Notes under the pieces: generated by a model
Told to the model about the DNA's origin: nothing
The model's input: the letters and a program-made list of their open reading frames with translations, nothing else
Databases searched by the model: none
Origin: Ruegeria atlantica
Lineage (GTDB): Bacteria > Pseudomonadota > Alphaproteobacteria > Rhodobacterales > Rhodobacteraceae
NCBI RefSeq assembly: GCF_013032455.1
Contig: NZ_WQCF01000002.1
Coordinates: forward strand, 124,001 to 188,000
Direction of reading: 5' to 3'
Length of the DNA: 64,000 nucleotides
Program-made: the position numbers and the translations under genes
Shown here: in pieces, positions 53,793 through 62,707 of the stretch
How positions within the stretch are numbered: position 1 is the stretch's first letter
How the letters are laid out: every line of letters starts with the position of its first letter

Positions 53793-54883
53793 TGTCAGCC
53801 AGCGCCATCCACAGCGCCGAGGACGCCCGCCGTCTGGCCCGGCGGCGTCTGCCGTGGATGGTGTTCGACTATATTGATGGCGCAGCGGGGGCCGAGATGG
53901 GTGCCGCCCGTAACCGCGCCGCGTTGGACGCGATGACCCTGCGCCCACGCGTGTTGCGAGATGTGAGTGAGCGGTCCCTCGCGACCACATTGTTCGGTAA
54001 ACCCGCGCAACGTCCCTTTGGTATCGCGCCGATGGGCATGTGCAACCTGTCCACACCGGGCGCTGATCTGATGCTGGCACGTTTGGCGGCGCGGTACGAG
54101 GTGCCGTTGGGGGTGTCGACTGTTGCTTCCACCCCGATGGAGAAAGTGATTGAGGTTGCCGAGGGTAATGCCTGGTTTCAGCTCTATTTCAGCGGGGATG
54201 GGGCAGGAACGTTTAAGCTGGTCGAGCGCGCGCGCGCTGCAGGATATGAAACTCTGGTCCTGACCGTCGATGTCCCCGAGGTTGGCCGCCGCCCGCGCGA
54301 ACTGCGTCACGGGTTCAAGATGCCTTTCCGCATCGGCCCGCGCCAGTTTGTCGACTTTGCCCTGCATCCACGTTGGTCGATCGCGACGTTGACGGCTGGA
54401 AAACCGCAGATGGCCAATTTCCTGACGGAGGGGTACGAATTCGACCGCACCGAAAGCCGGGCCAAGGCGACGTGGGAAACGCTCGCCCGGCTGCGGGATC
54501 AGTGGGATGGGAAACTGGTCGTCAAAGGCGTTCTCGATCCCGAGGACGCCGTGGCTGTGAAAGCAGCTGGGGCGGATGCTGTTCAGGTCTCAAGCCACGG
54601 GGCGCGTCAGTTGGACAGCGCACCGGCAGCCTTTGAGGCCTTGCAGCAAGTCCGGGCTGTGGTGGGCGATGACTACCCGGTGTTTTACGATAGCGGGTTG
54701 CGGTCGGGCGAAGACGCCGTCAAAGCGCTGATCGCGGGCGCGGACTTTGTGTTTTTTGGCCGCGTCGTGCAATTCGCCATGGCTGCCGCCGGTGAAGCGG
54801 GTCTGCAGCAGCTCTGGGATGTTCTGAGTGATGAGTTCAGTATCGCAATGGCCCAGATCGGAGTGACCTCCATCGAGATCTGA
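53792..54883 (+). CDS. FMN-dependent alpha-hydroxyacid dehydrogenase, candidate sulfolactate dehydrogenase
   Basis: 363 residues, full length for the lactate/glycolate oxidase family. FDYIDGAAGAE, PFGIAPMGMCNL, WFQLYF, LVLTVDVPEVGRR, VVKGVLDPEDA, and the catalytic His-Arg segment SSHGARQLD, ending with the FMN phosphate region (DSGLRSGED and FFGRVVQF). Its start overlaps comE by one base (TGATG), so it is co-translated. The pathway needs sulfolactate converted to sulfopyruvate between HpsN and ComDE; this enzyme fits that gap. Family sure; substrate inferred. Confidence 0.9.
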   Translation: MSASAIHSAEDARRLARRRLPWMVFDYIDGAAGAEMGAARNRAALDAMTLRPRVLRDVSERSLATTLFGKPAQRPFGIAPMGMCNLSTPGADLMLARLAARYEVPLGVSTVASTPMEKVIEVAEGNAWFQLYFSGDGAGTFKLVERARAAGYETLVLTVDVPEVGRRPRELRHGFKMPFRIGPRQFVDFALHPRWSIATLTAGKPQMANFLTEGYEFDRTESRAKATWETLARLRDQWDGKLVVKGVLDPEDAVAVKAAGADAVQVSSHGARQLDSAPAAFEALQQVRAVVGDDYPVFYDSGLRSGEDAVKALIAGADFVFFGRVVQFAMAAAGEAGLQQLWDVLSDEFSIAMAQIGVTSIEI

Positions 54884-55011
54884 AACCCTGACAAACACGC
54901 ATTCGCGTGCCCCCTTAAAATTTGGTGCAAATCCAGAGATATGGTATGACGTTAGGTAAGGCGCATCCCACTCTGAAGTGTTCTGGAACTGCATTAAAAA
55001 GGGGGTAAGTC

Positions 55012-56310
55012 ATGTACTTCAGTCAATTCAAACAAAGCGTTCTGGTCGGGGCTGGCCTGATACTGACAAGCTTGTCACCGGCGATGTCTCAGGATCGCGA
55101 AGAAAGCCAGGGCATGGTTCTGCTGCGTGGGTTGCCCACGCTGGATACCAGCCACAGCATCGCGATTGTCGAACTGGACCCTGAGTCTGATCGGTTTGGG
55201 GAAATCCTGAGCGAGGTCGAGCAACCTGAAATGGAGCATCCTCTGCACCATCTGTACTACAGCCCCAACGGCAGGCTCTATTCGACCGGATTGGACCCGT
55301 CGTGCAGCTTGGCAGAAGTGGGCCTTTCCCGTGATGCGGATGGTGCACCCGTGATTTCGGGTTTTACCTGTCTGGATACACAGGGCCAGATGGTCGGTGA
55401 AGACATCATGTGGGCCAATTCGAACGGGCAGGAATACATGTTCGTGACCTTCATGGGCGGAACCGGTGGGGATGATGGTGGTTCGGTCGGAGTGTTCGAC
55501 ACACAAACGAATGAGGTCGTCAAGATCATAGAAGCGCGTAAAAGTCAGGTGGGTGAGGGCGAACCCTATATCATGTACCCGCATGGCATTTCCGCCTTTG
55601 AAGACCGGATGGTTGTGACCTCGACTGTACACCCGGACTTGGCCACAGGGGTCGGCAATGTGCTGACGATCATTGATCTGAACGCCTTGGAACCCATTGA
55701 GAACATCTTGGTCGAGAAGGAAAAGCCGCTGAACTTCCCGTCGTCTCCGGTCGAAGTGCTGTTTGCCCGACCAGATATGCACCCGGAAATCGAACCGGCC
55801 ATTCTGGCCAATACGATGTTCGGCTTCGAGACATGGAAAGTGCCGTATGACGCCAGCTCGAAAACCTTTGGTTTGGCCGAGGTAATCTATAGCGGCGTGG
55901 CCAACAAAACGGCCGTACCGCTGGAGTTCTACGGTACCGAGGACGAGCTGTTTATCTCTCATGCCTTGCCGGGTGTGGTGAAACGCTATGAATTGGCCGC
56001 GTTGCCTGAACTGGTTTCCAGCGGACCGGATATCGTCGCCGATCCGGGCGCGCATCACATGATCTTTTACACCTCGGCCTCGGGCCGCGACTTAATCGCC
56101 ATTCAGAACAACCTACTGAATCTGGGCAACGGCGCGGATGATGATCCGACGGATGTGGATTTCATCGCCGATCTGGCTAGCCATACGATTTCGGTCCACG
56201 ATCTGGAAACCGGTGAGCGCTTGGCAACGATCGACTTTAAGGAACGCTACAATAAGGGGGTGGACAACCTCGAAGGCCTGTTTGGCTCGGGTTTTGTGCA
56301 CCACCACTAA
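55012..56310 (+). CDS. Secreted beta-propeller-like protein
   Basis: 432 residues from ATG 55012. Signal peptide MYFSQFKQSVLVGAGLILTSLSPAMS. The mature part shows repeated strand patterns with Gly-Asp and His-rich turns (HHLYYSPNGRLYSTGLD, GSVGVFDTQTNEVVKI, MYPHGISAF, LTIIDLNALEPI, HTISVHDLETGERLATIDF), consistent with a seven-bladed propeller of the YVTN or selenium-binding type. The C terminus is HHH. The two next genes encode MbnH- and MbnP-like proteins, so a periplasmic copper or redox role is likely. Family not certain. Confidence 0.75.
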   Translation: MYFSQFKQSVLVGAGLILTSLSPAMSQDREESQGMVLLRGLPTLDTSHSIAIVELDPESDRFGEILSEVEQPEMEHPLHHLYYSPNGRLYSTGLDPSCSLAEVGLSRDADGAPVISGFTCLDTQGQMVGEDIMWANSNGQEYMFVTFMGGTGGDDGGSVGVFDTQTNEVVKIIEARKSQVGEGEPYIMYPHGISAFEDRMVVTSTVHPDLATGVGNVLTIIDLNALEPIENILVEKEKPLNFPSSPVEVLFARPDMHPEIEPAILANTMFGFETWKVPYDASSKTFGLAEVIYSGVANKTAVPLEFYGTEDELFISHALPGVVKRYELAALPELVSSGPDIVADPGAHHMIFYTSASGRDLIAIQNNLLNLGNGADDDPTDVDFIADLASHTISVHDLETGERLATIDFKERYNKGVDNLEGLFGSGFVHHH

Positions 56311-56325
56311 CGGCTTGAGAGCGTT

Positions 56326-57447
56326 ATGCTTCGGGTGTTTCTGATCCTCGCCGCCGTCGCAGGAATTGCGGCGGCGGGGTGGTTGGTATGGGATCGTTTG
56401 CGTGCTCCAATCGCAACCCCAATTGCCGATTTTTCCGCGCCTTTTGTGTTCGGACGGTTTTCGGTTCCGCCTGACAACCCGCTAACACAGGAAGCCTTCG
56501 CACTGGGTCGGCATCTGTTCTACGACCCTATGTTGTCGGGTAATAATCAAGTCTCTTGCGCCACCTGCCACGTGCAGGCGCTGGGCTTTACCGATGGGCG
56601 TGCCAAATCTCCGTCCCTGTCGGGGGGCGAACTGGACTTCAGTTCGATGAGCCTTGCCAACCTGCTGTGGGGGCAGGAGAGGTTCTTTTGGGATGGCCGC
56701 GCGACCTCGCTTGAGATGCAGGCGCTGATGCCAATCCAGCACCCGGACGAGATGGGGCAGGACATCGACGACCTGATGGCCGAACTTCGGGCTTCTGGTA
56801 CATATCGCAAGATGTTCCGCCGGGCATACGGAGAGGTCTCGCCCGAAAACACGGCCAATGCCTTGGCAACCTTCATGCGTATGCTGATCTCGGCAGATTC
56901 GAAATATGACAAGTACCTGCGGGGCGAGGTCCGACTGACTGCGCAAGAAGAACATGGGCGCAAGCTGTTCATGGCGCATCCGGACACCAAGATTTCTTTA
57001 CGGGGCGGCAACTGCATTGACTGCCACAGTCAGTTCCTGACCTCGGGGTTTCGCGACGCGCTGGACGGTTTTTCCAACAATGGACTGGACCCGGACGAGT
57101 CTTTGCCAGATGGCCTGATGGCCGTGACTGGAAACCCCGCGCACAAGGGCTTCTTCAAAGTGCCAACCCTGCGCAATATCGCCGTCACCGCGCCTTACAT
57201 GCACGACGGCCGGTTTGAAACGCTTGAGGATGTGATGGCGCATTACAATGACGGTATTGTGGTCAGTGACACGCTTAGCCCCTTGATCCTTGAGGCCGAC
57301 AACGCACCCGAGGCCGGGCAGGGCACGGTTGGTCTGCGCATGACATCCGAAGAGATGAAAGCCATCATCGCCTTTCTCCACACGCTGACAGACGATACCT
57401 TTCTGGCCAACCCGCTGTTTTCCAACCCATTTGATGGAGGTTCCTGA
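56326..57447 (+). CDS. Dihaem cytochrome c peroxidase-like protein (MauG/MbnH family)
   Basis: 373 residues. N-terminal membrane anchor or signal (LRVFLILAAVAGIAAAGWLVW). Two c-type haem sites: Cys78-Ala-Thr-Cys81-His82 and Cys230-Ile-Asp-Cys233-His234. Further BCCP/MauG wording: LGRHLFYDPMLSGNNQVSC, LWDGR-type FFWDGRATSLE, FKVPTLRNIAVTAPYMHDG. MbnH uses H2O2 to convert a Trp of its partner MbnP. The partner gene starts at this gene's stop (57447), strongly suggesting such a pair. Confidence 0.93.
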   Translation: MLRVFLILAAVAGIAAAGWLVWDRLRAPIATPIADFSAPFVFGRFSVPPDNPLTQEAFALGRHLFYDPMLSGNNQVSCATCHVQALGFTDGRAKSPSLSGGELDFSSMSLANLLWGQERFFWDGRATSLEMQALMPIQHPDEMGQDIDDLMAELRASGTYRKMFRRAYGEVSPENTANALATFMRMLISADSKYDKYLRGEVRLTAQEEHGRKLFMAHPDTKISLRGGNCIDCHSQFLTSGFRDALDGFSNNGLDPDESLPDGLMAVTGNPAHKGFFKVPTLRNIAVTAPYMHDGRFETLEDVMAHYNDGIVVSDTLSPLILEADNAPEAGQGTVGLRMTSEEMKAIIAFLHTLTDDTFLANPLFSNPFDGGS

Positions 57448-58169
57448 TGCGACGTGTCCTTGGAATTCTAGCTATTGCGGTTGTAATCATCGGTTGGTTT
57501 GCCCTGAGCCCGGGGCAGAAGAAATCCACACCGGTCACGTTGACATTTCACGCCGAAATGGGCGGCGAGCCATTGGTTTATGATCAGTTCGTCTATGACA
57601 ACCCGGGTGGGGCGGGGCAGTTCAGGGTCCGCGATTTCAGGTTTTATCTAAGTAATCTGTCGTTCGGTCAGGGCGATCAAACCTTCGCCGAACCGAACAG
57701 CTATCACCTGCTGCGTTTTGATAATGCGGACAAAACGCACTCGATCACACTGCCCGAAGTGCCTCTGGCTTCGATTGATACAGTCCGCTTCCTGATCGGT
57801 GTCGATCCGGCAGCAAATACATCTATCGAGGTAAGGGGCGATCTGGACCCCAACAGCCAGATGGCCTGGAACTGGGAGGTTGGCTATAAATTCGTGGTCT
57901 TCGAAGGCGCGTTGCAAGTGGGTCAGGAAGTATCACCACTGGTCTATCATGTTGGGTTCTCAGAAAATGCGCGAGAGGTGGCGTTCTCGCTTCCGGCAGA
58001 TGTTCTTACGGAAGCAAATGGCCAGATACATCTGACAGTCGATCCGGCAAAATTGTTCGATGGCAGCGCACGGATTGATATGCAGACACTGCCTTCTGTT
58101 AAATTCAACCGCACGGATGCTGAGATTCTGGCCAACAACTATGCGGCAATGATTACCCCGGCGTTCTAA
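57447..58169 (+). CDS. MbnP-family periplasmic (copper-binding) protein
   Basis: 240 residues, one-base overlap with the dihaem gene (TGATG). Membrane-anchor or signal at residues 5-22. The family-defining pieces are FRVRDFRFYLSNLSF and MAWNWEVGYKF with Trp141 and Trp143, one of which corresponds to the Trp converted to kynurenine by MbnH in characterised pairs to create a copper site. Acidic/His clusters (VYDQFVYD, YHLLRFDNADKTHS) may complete metal binding. Together with the propeller gene it forms a three-gene secreted set. Good family match; metal not proven. Confidence 0.88.
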   Translation: MRRVLGILAIAVVIIGWFALSPGQKKSTPVTLTFHAEMGGEPLVYDQFVYDNPGGAGQFRVRDFRFYLSNLSFGQGDQTFAEPNSYHLLRFDNADKTHSITLPEVPLASIDTVRFLIGVDPAANTSIEVRGDLDPNSQMAWNWEVGYKFVVFEGALQVGQEVSPLVYHVGFSENAREVAFSLPADVLTEANGQIHLTVDPAKLFDGSARIDMQTLPSVKFNRTDAEILANNYAAMITPAF

Positions 58170-58344
58170 TGCCCCTGTAAAGGCGCATCATTGATTTTCG
58201 CCTATGCAAGAGTAATTTTCAAAAAAGTGGCGCTGCACTGATCACGACTTTTCAACAAAGTCTTACTTCTGCCTATATTTCGTCAGATCAACCACAAATT
58301 CATCTTTCACGTTCATTCTCGGCCCACCTGAGAGGATTTGATTG

Positions 58345-58854
58345 ATGCAGTCCATATTTCGACATGTCTATCTTGAACGGCGCAGACTGGCGTTGATCGG
58401 TGCTTTATCGTTTGTGGCAGGGGTGATTTTGTACTCGCACATGGGCACTACTCGGGGGGGAGTGCCAGTTCCGATCATAATTGGCCTTATCTACATGGTA
58501 GCCGTCGTTGGGGCAGCCGCGCTGACCACCTATTTTCTGCCACGCTTGCGTCGGATTACAGACGCCGTGGCAGTTACACGGCTAGGGTTTGCGTTGTGGG
58601 TCGCGTCGACGCATAGCTATGAATTGGCGTCGTCACCGCTTGTCAGCGCAACAGTCGTCGTCGGCAGTGCGATACTCCTGCTAGAGATCAGCCCCAGACT
58701 TCCGGCCTTTGCACGGGCGTTTTCCATCCCGGAAGAGCGTCTAGACTTTACGCAAAACGCGCGGGATTTTCTAAACTGGCTCGATAATGCAGCCGGGTAT
58801 CACGCGCAAACACTTGCAGCGATTACAACCGAGCGTACTCGCGTCCACGGCTAA
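58345..58854 (+). CDS. Small integral membrane protein, unknown
   Basis: 169 residues from ATG 58345, with GAGAGGATTTG upstream. Four hydrophobic segments (RLALIGALSFVAGVILY, IIIGLIYMVAVVGAAALTTYF, AVTRLGFALWVA, ATVVVGSAILLLEI) and a soluble C-terminal ~45 residues. No recognised family. Stands alone between mbnP and the convergent barrel gene, 176 bp after the former. No function proposed. Confidence 0.75.
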   Translation: MQSIFRHVYLERRRLALIGALSFVAGVILYSHMGTTRGGVPVPIIIGLIYMVAVVGAAALTTYFLPRLRRITDAVAVTRLGFALWVASTHSYELASSPLVSATVVVGSAILLLEISPRLPAFARAFSIPEERLDFTQNARDFLNWLDNAAGYHAQTLAAITTERTRVHG

Positions 58855-58877
58855 GGCTTGAGCTTGGCTTCGAATGG

Positions 58878-59630
58878 TCAGAACCGGTAGGTGGCGCCAA
58901 TCAGCGGACCGGATTGATCGAAATCATAATCATTGCCGTCAATCTCGTGCTCGAACGAGATGTACCGATAACCGCCTCGCAGCACCCATCTGTCGTTGAT
59001 GGCGTAATCGGCAGTTAGCAGAACTGACCATGTCTGACTGCCGCTACGGAAGCCTCCATAGTCCACATAAGCAGTGCTGGTCCACGTGTCCGACAGGGTG
59101 AACCGGGCGCGGACACCCAAAACCGGATCGACCCAACTCGCATCGGCGTCACTCTTGCGAGAGGGTAACCCGTCGGGTGTGAGGGTAAATTCTGTGTCTG
59201 TACTATACCACCTGAAACCGCCTGCCAAATCTACTTTTACCGACGGATCGTTGTGCACCCGATACCCCAATAGTGCTGTTAGGAACTGCGTTTTCACCGA
59301 GGTTTCCAAATCCCCGCCCAAAGGCCCCGGTGCGGTATTGCCAAATGACAGGTTGGTATAGTTGTAATCGGCCAGCACACTCCATTGACCATTGGTGGCA
59401 GCCAACGCGCCCATGAAAGCGAAGTCCAGATTTTCCAACGCGTCCGAAAAGCTCAGCGTGCCGTCCAGCGTACCCGAGGGCGTTTCCAGGCGAGTCTCGG
59501 TCTCGGGCATGAAAAGATAGATCGTGGCCTCGTATGACCACCCGGATTCCTGCGCTGCGGTCGTCGTTGCTGCAAATGCAGAAATAGCTGCGGCAAGCGC
59601 GCTTGGTTTAGTACCTCGTATGCGTCCCAT
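58878..59630 (-). CDS. Outer membrane beta-barrel protein
   Basis: 250 residues. Signal peptide up to AAQ (residues 1-27). Alternating hydrophobic strands rich in aromatics and a C-terminal Phe (GGYRYISFEHEIDG...YRF) are diagnostic of outer membrane barrels, eight to ten strands at this size. No OmpA C-terminal domain. It precedes, on the same strand downstream, a sulfatase locus, so it may let sulfated small molecules through, but many such barrels have no known role. Confidence 0.88.
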   Translation of the reverse strand: MGRIRGTKPSALAAAISAFAATTTAAQESGWSYEATIYLFMPETETRLETPSGTLDGTLSFSDALENLDFAFMGALAATNGQWSVLADYNYTNLSFGNTAPGPLGGDLETSVKTQFLTALLGYRVHNDPSVKVDLAGGFRWYSTDTEFTLTPDGLPSRKSDADASWVDPVLGVRARFTLSDTWTSTAYVDYGGFRSGSQTWSVLLTADYAINDRWVLRGGYRYISFEHEIDGNDYDFDQSGPLIGATYRF

Positions 59631-59671
59631 TCTATCCCTTCCTTACTATACTTTTGGTGCTGAAACTGAGG

Positions 59672-60916
59672 TTATGCAGCTACGCCATCTGAGCGTCCCA
59701 TGTCAGCACCGACGCGATTGATGTCGGTGTCAGGGAAAAACTCGGACCAGACGTGCCAGAAAACGCCTGCGCGCAAGGTTTCGACCCTTTGCAGCCTGCC
59801 TTGATCGGACATGCCCCAGAAATCGCAGCGCGTGACGGGTTTGCCGCTGTCATTGTACCAGACGCCAAGGCTTTCATATTTCGGATCGAGACTGACCACG
59901 ACGTCGCGCCCGCCTACAGAGGCATTGACGATCCAGTTGTTGTCCACGACGAAATCATCCGTCCAACAGGCGGCGTCGTTGCCGACGGTTATCCCCCACA
60001 CATAGGTTTTGTTCGGCAGCCGGTCGTCTGATCGGTCCATATTGTCCATTACCGGCGCATCTTCCTGATGTTGGCGGCCGATCCCCCAGCCAAATGTGAT
60101 CTCGGTCACCATGTCCAGCAGCCGCAACAGTGGGTTAGGAGAGGGCATGTTCAGGTACACCTCGCCATCGGGAAACGCCTTTTTAAACCCGCGAAATGTC
60201 ATCCGATAGGTCGGCCAGGGTTTCATTTGCGCCTCGGGGCGTAAGGGGCAGGCAGGACCGTCTGCATTGGGATCGCGGTCAGCCTCGCGGAAACCATAAA
60301 TGTGCTGGATCGGCTCACCAGATTCGTTGTCGCGCAGGATCAGGTTGTTGCCATGCTGGGCCAGAACCTCGAGGTCTAAACGCTTGCCTTCGATCCGAGG
60401 GACATAGCCCTGCCCGAGGTTGGCCATCGCGCAATAGGTCATGACGACGTCCTTACCGCCCAACCCATCCACGTCCCCAGCCAGGTGAGGTCGCATGATC
60501 TGCGCGTCCGGGTGCGCGCGCGCATGGCCATTGTTGTCGAACACGATAACCGGCGCCGTTGGGCCGACATTTTTCTGCGCCTCGCTGATAGGAAAGAAGG
60601 CTGCGTCATTCAACTGATTGCGCAGGCCCAGATGAACCCAGACATAGGGGAACCCATATAGAAACAGAACCAGCAGCGCTGAGATGAACCACAGCCAAAA
60701 TGGCCCGCCGCCTAGTATGAAATGCGCAAGCGTAGCGATGACAAACCCGCCAAGCCCCACGCCGATCAAACGGTATTCGTGTCGGATAAAGCGCACCATA
60801 TTTTCGCGTTTCACCTTCAGCAGCATCTGCGAAATGTCACCCAGATCCCGGAAGTAGACGAAGCCGATCCCAAGCGAGACAACCAAGCCAAGAGCGAAGA
60901 GTATAGTTCCGACCAT
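59672..60916 (-). CDS. DUF3179-domain membrane protein
   Basis: 414 residues from ATG 60916, five bases after AGGAGG. Three N-terminal membrane segments (FALGLVVSLGIGFVYF, LIGVGLGGFVIATLAHFIL, WLWFISALLVLFLYGFPYVWVHL) then a DUF3179 domain: VVMTYCAMANLGQGYVP, NLILRDNESGEPIQ, PTYRMTFRGFKKAFPDGEVYLN. The single Cys in TYC and the Trp/Asp-rich end are typical. Function of the domain is unknown. It follows the sulfatase gene by 19 bp in the same direction, so probably co-transcribed. Confidence 0.85.
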   Translation of the reverse strand: MVGTILFALGLVVSLGIGFVYFRDLGDISQMLLKVKRENMVRFIRHEYRLIGVGLGGFVIATLAHFILGGGPFWLWFISALLVLFLYGFPYVWVHLGLRNQLNDAAFFPISEAQKNVGPTAPVIVFDNNGHARAHPDAQIMRPHLAGDVDGLGGKDVVMTYCAMANLGQGYVPRIEGKRLDLEVLAQHGNNLILRDNESGEPIQHIYGFREADRDPNADGPACPLRPEAQMKPWPTYRMTFRGFKKAFPDGEVYLNMPSPNPLLRLLDMVTEITFGWGIGRQHQEDAPVMDNMDRSDDRLPNKTYVWGITVGNDAACWTDDFVVDNNWIVNASVGGRDVVVSLDPKYESLGVWYNDSGKPVTRCDFWGMSDQGRLQRVETLRAGVFWHVWSEFFPDTDINRVGADMGRSDGVAA

Positions 60917-60935
60917 ATGCACCTCCTGTCTGGTG

Positions 60936-62603
60936 TTACTGCTGCGGCGAGGCGCGTTTGATCATAAACGCTTCGACGGCCTGTTGCGTTTCGGGGCGGA
61001 TGTTCTCGATCCCCTCATAGGGCACGCCAAAGGCGGGCGTAGTATCGGGGAATTTCTCTTTGCGGGCCATGTGACGGCCCAGAATGCGCACGAATTCCTG
61101 CCCTCCCCAGGCACCGACTTCGGTCGAGACCGAGTATTCCTCGCGCGTGTCCCGGTAGAGGTCGAAGAATTTGGCCGCGATGGCGTTCTGTCCTGCTGCG
61201 GGCAGTTTTAGCTTGAGTTGGTCCTTCACGATCGCTTCGGGTTTGGCGATTGAGTAGATGATAACGTGATCGCGACGGGCCTTGGATTCATCAGCGAATA
61301 ACAACGCGGCAGATTGGTCAACTCCGTCCACCAGACGATCCCGGGGGATGAACTGATCGGCCCCGGCAAAACGCGACAGCGTCGTATAGAGGTCAGTGAC
61401 ATGGACAATGCTGTTCAGCAGCCCGTCGGCTTCGATCATGCCGGGCCAGCGGATGAAAGCATCAACGCGGACGCCACCCTCGGTCGTGTCGCCTTTGCCT
61501 CCGGCGTAGATTAACGGAGTGAAGCCGGATTGCGGGGAGTATTTGGTGAAGTGACCGTTGTCCCCCATGACCACAACCACTGTGTTTTCCGTTAACCCGA
61601 GCTCATCCATTCGTGTGAAAAGATCGCCCAGCCACTGGTCTAGTAACTGCATCTTGTCGACATACAGACCGCCATTGGCGCTTTCGGGCCCGTCGCGTCC
61701 AGCGCGGGTGTTGTCCAGCGGGATCATCGGCCAGTATTGCAGGAAAAAGGGGTCTTCACCGCCTGCGAGGCGGTCGAGTTCCTCTAGCGTCTTGTCTTGA
61801 AACGCCTGATTCATCTCGTCATATTTTGCGGCGTTCCAACGCTCGCCGGTTTCCATGCGAATTTCTCGGATCGGGCCGCCAGTTTCGCCTTCGATGACCG
61901 TCATCATCGCGGCGGAGTCAGGACGGAACCAGCCATCCAGCGTGTATTTGTCGTCATAGTCCCGGATTGCGACCGTCACCTGTTCCTTGATTGCGTCGTC
62001 GTTGAAGATGGTCAGCTGACCCTGCTGGTGAATGGCGTGTTGGGCATAATCAAAGCCCTGATTCATCGCCCAGCTTTCAGCGATATCGCCCATGTGCCAT
62101 TTGCCGACGTGACTGGTGGCATAGCCCGCCTGCTTCAACACCTCCGCCAGAGTGATCTCACCCCCCGGCAGACCAAAACCGGCTATGTCCACGGTCGTGT
62201 CGCCCATACCCATGCGCACCGGCAGCCGTCCGGTCATCTGCGCTACACGGGTCGGTGTGCAAGAAGGTTCGGTATACATCCGCACCATTCGCATGGCCTG
62301 ATCCGAGAAATCGTTGATGTTCGGCGTCTCGTATCCCCGCACGGCGTTAAGTTCGGGAATCCCCATGTCGCCAAAGCCCATGTCGTCGATCAATACGCTA
62401 ACGATATTCGGAGGATTGCCCTCGTTCCCCTCACGAAACGTCGCCAGTGCCTCATTTACGGCAGCGTCATCCTGAGCCCATTGCTCGGCGTGTTGCGCCT
62501 GAAGAATGTAAAACTCCGCATCGTGTTGAATTGGGTTTTCCTGTGCCACAGCTGGTGCGGCCACAAGGCCTACTGTCACCGCAATCCACCATCTCAAATC
62601 CAT
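60936..62603 (-). CDS. Secreted arylsulfatase-like sulfatase
   Basis: 555 residues from ATG 62603 with GGAGGGGGAG upstream. Signal peptide cleaved after AVA (residue 20). Metal-binding start NIVSVLIDDMGFGDMG, and sulfatase signature SCTPTRVAQMTGRLP in which Cys115 would be converted to formylglycine. YATSHVGKWHMGD and VVMGDNGHFTKY are the other type-I sulfatase blocks. It would hydrolyse a sulfate ester in the periplasm, using calcium. The activating enzyme is not in the window. Substrate unknown. Confidence 0.94.
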   Translation of the reverse strand: MDLRWWIAVTVGLVAAPAVAQENPIQHDAEFYILQAQHAEQWAQDDAAVNEALATFREGNEGNPPNIVSVLIDDMGFGDMGIPELNAVRGYETPNINDFSDQAMRMVRMYTEPSCTPTRVAQMTGRLPVRMGMGDTTVDIAGFGLPGGEITLAEVLKQAGYATSHVGKWHMGDIAESWAMNQGFDYAQHAIHQQGQLTIFNDDAIKEQVTVAIRDYDDKYTLDGWFRPDSAAMMTVIEGETGGPIREIRMETGERWNAAKYDEMNQAFQDKTLEELDRLAGGEDPFFLQYWPMIPLDNTRAGRDGPESANGGLYVDKMQLLDQWLGDLFTRMDELGLTENTVVVVMGDNGHFTKYSPQSGFTPLIYAGGKGDTTEGGVRVDAFIRWPGMIEADGLLNSIVHVTDLYTTLSRFAGADQFIPRDRLVDGVDQSAALLFADESKARRDHVIIYSIAKPEAIVKDQLKLKLPAAGQNAIAAKFFDLYRDTREEYSVSTEVGAWGGQEFVRILGRHMARKEKFPDTTPAFGVPYEGIENIRPETQQAVEAFMIKRASPQQ

Positions 62604-62707
62604 TCTATACTCCCCCTCCGCTGTCAGAATGCCCCACAATTGTTTTCGCAGAGTAATCTCACATTAAAACATTACGATATTTGTTTTGAATTTTCTACCG
62701 AACTGCA

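Noticed and set aside
55012-56310. Methanethiol oxidase/selenium-binding protein SBP56
   Set aside because: Propeller pattern and dihaem neighbour recall the mtoX locus, but characteristic SBP56 sequence blocks are not seen.
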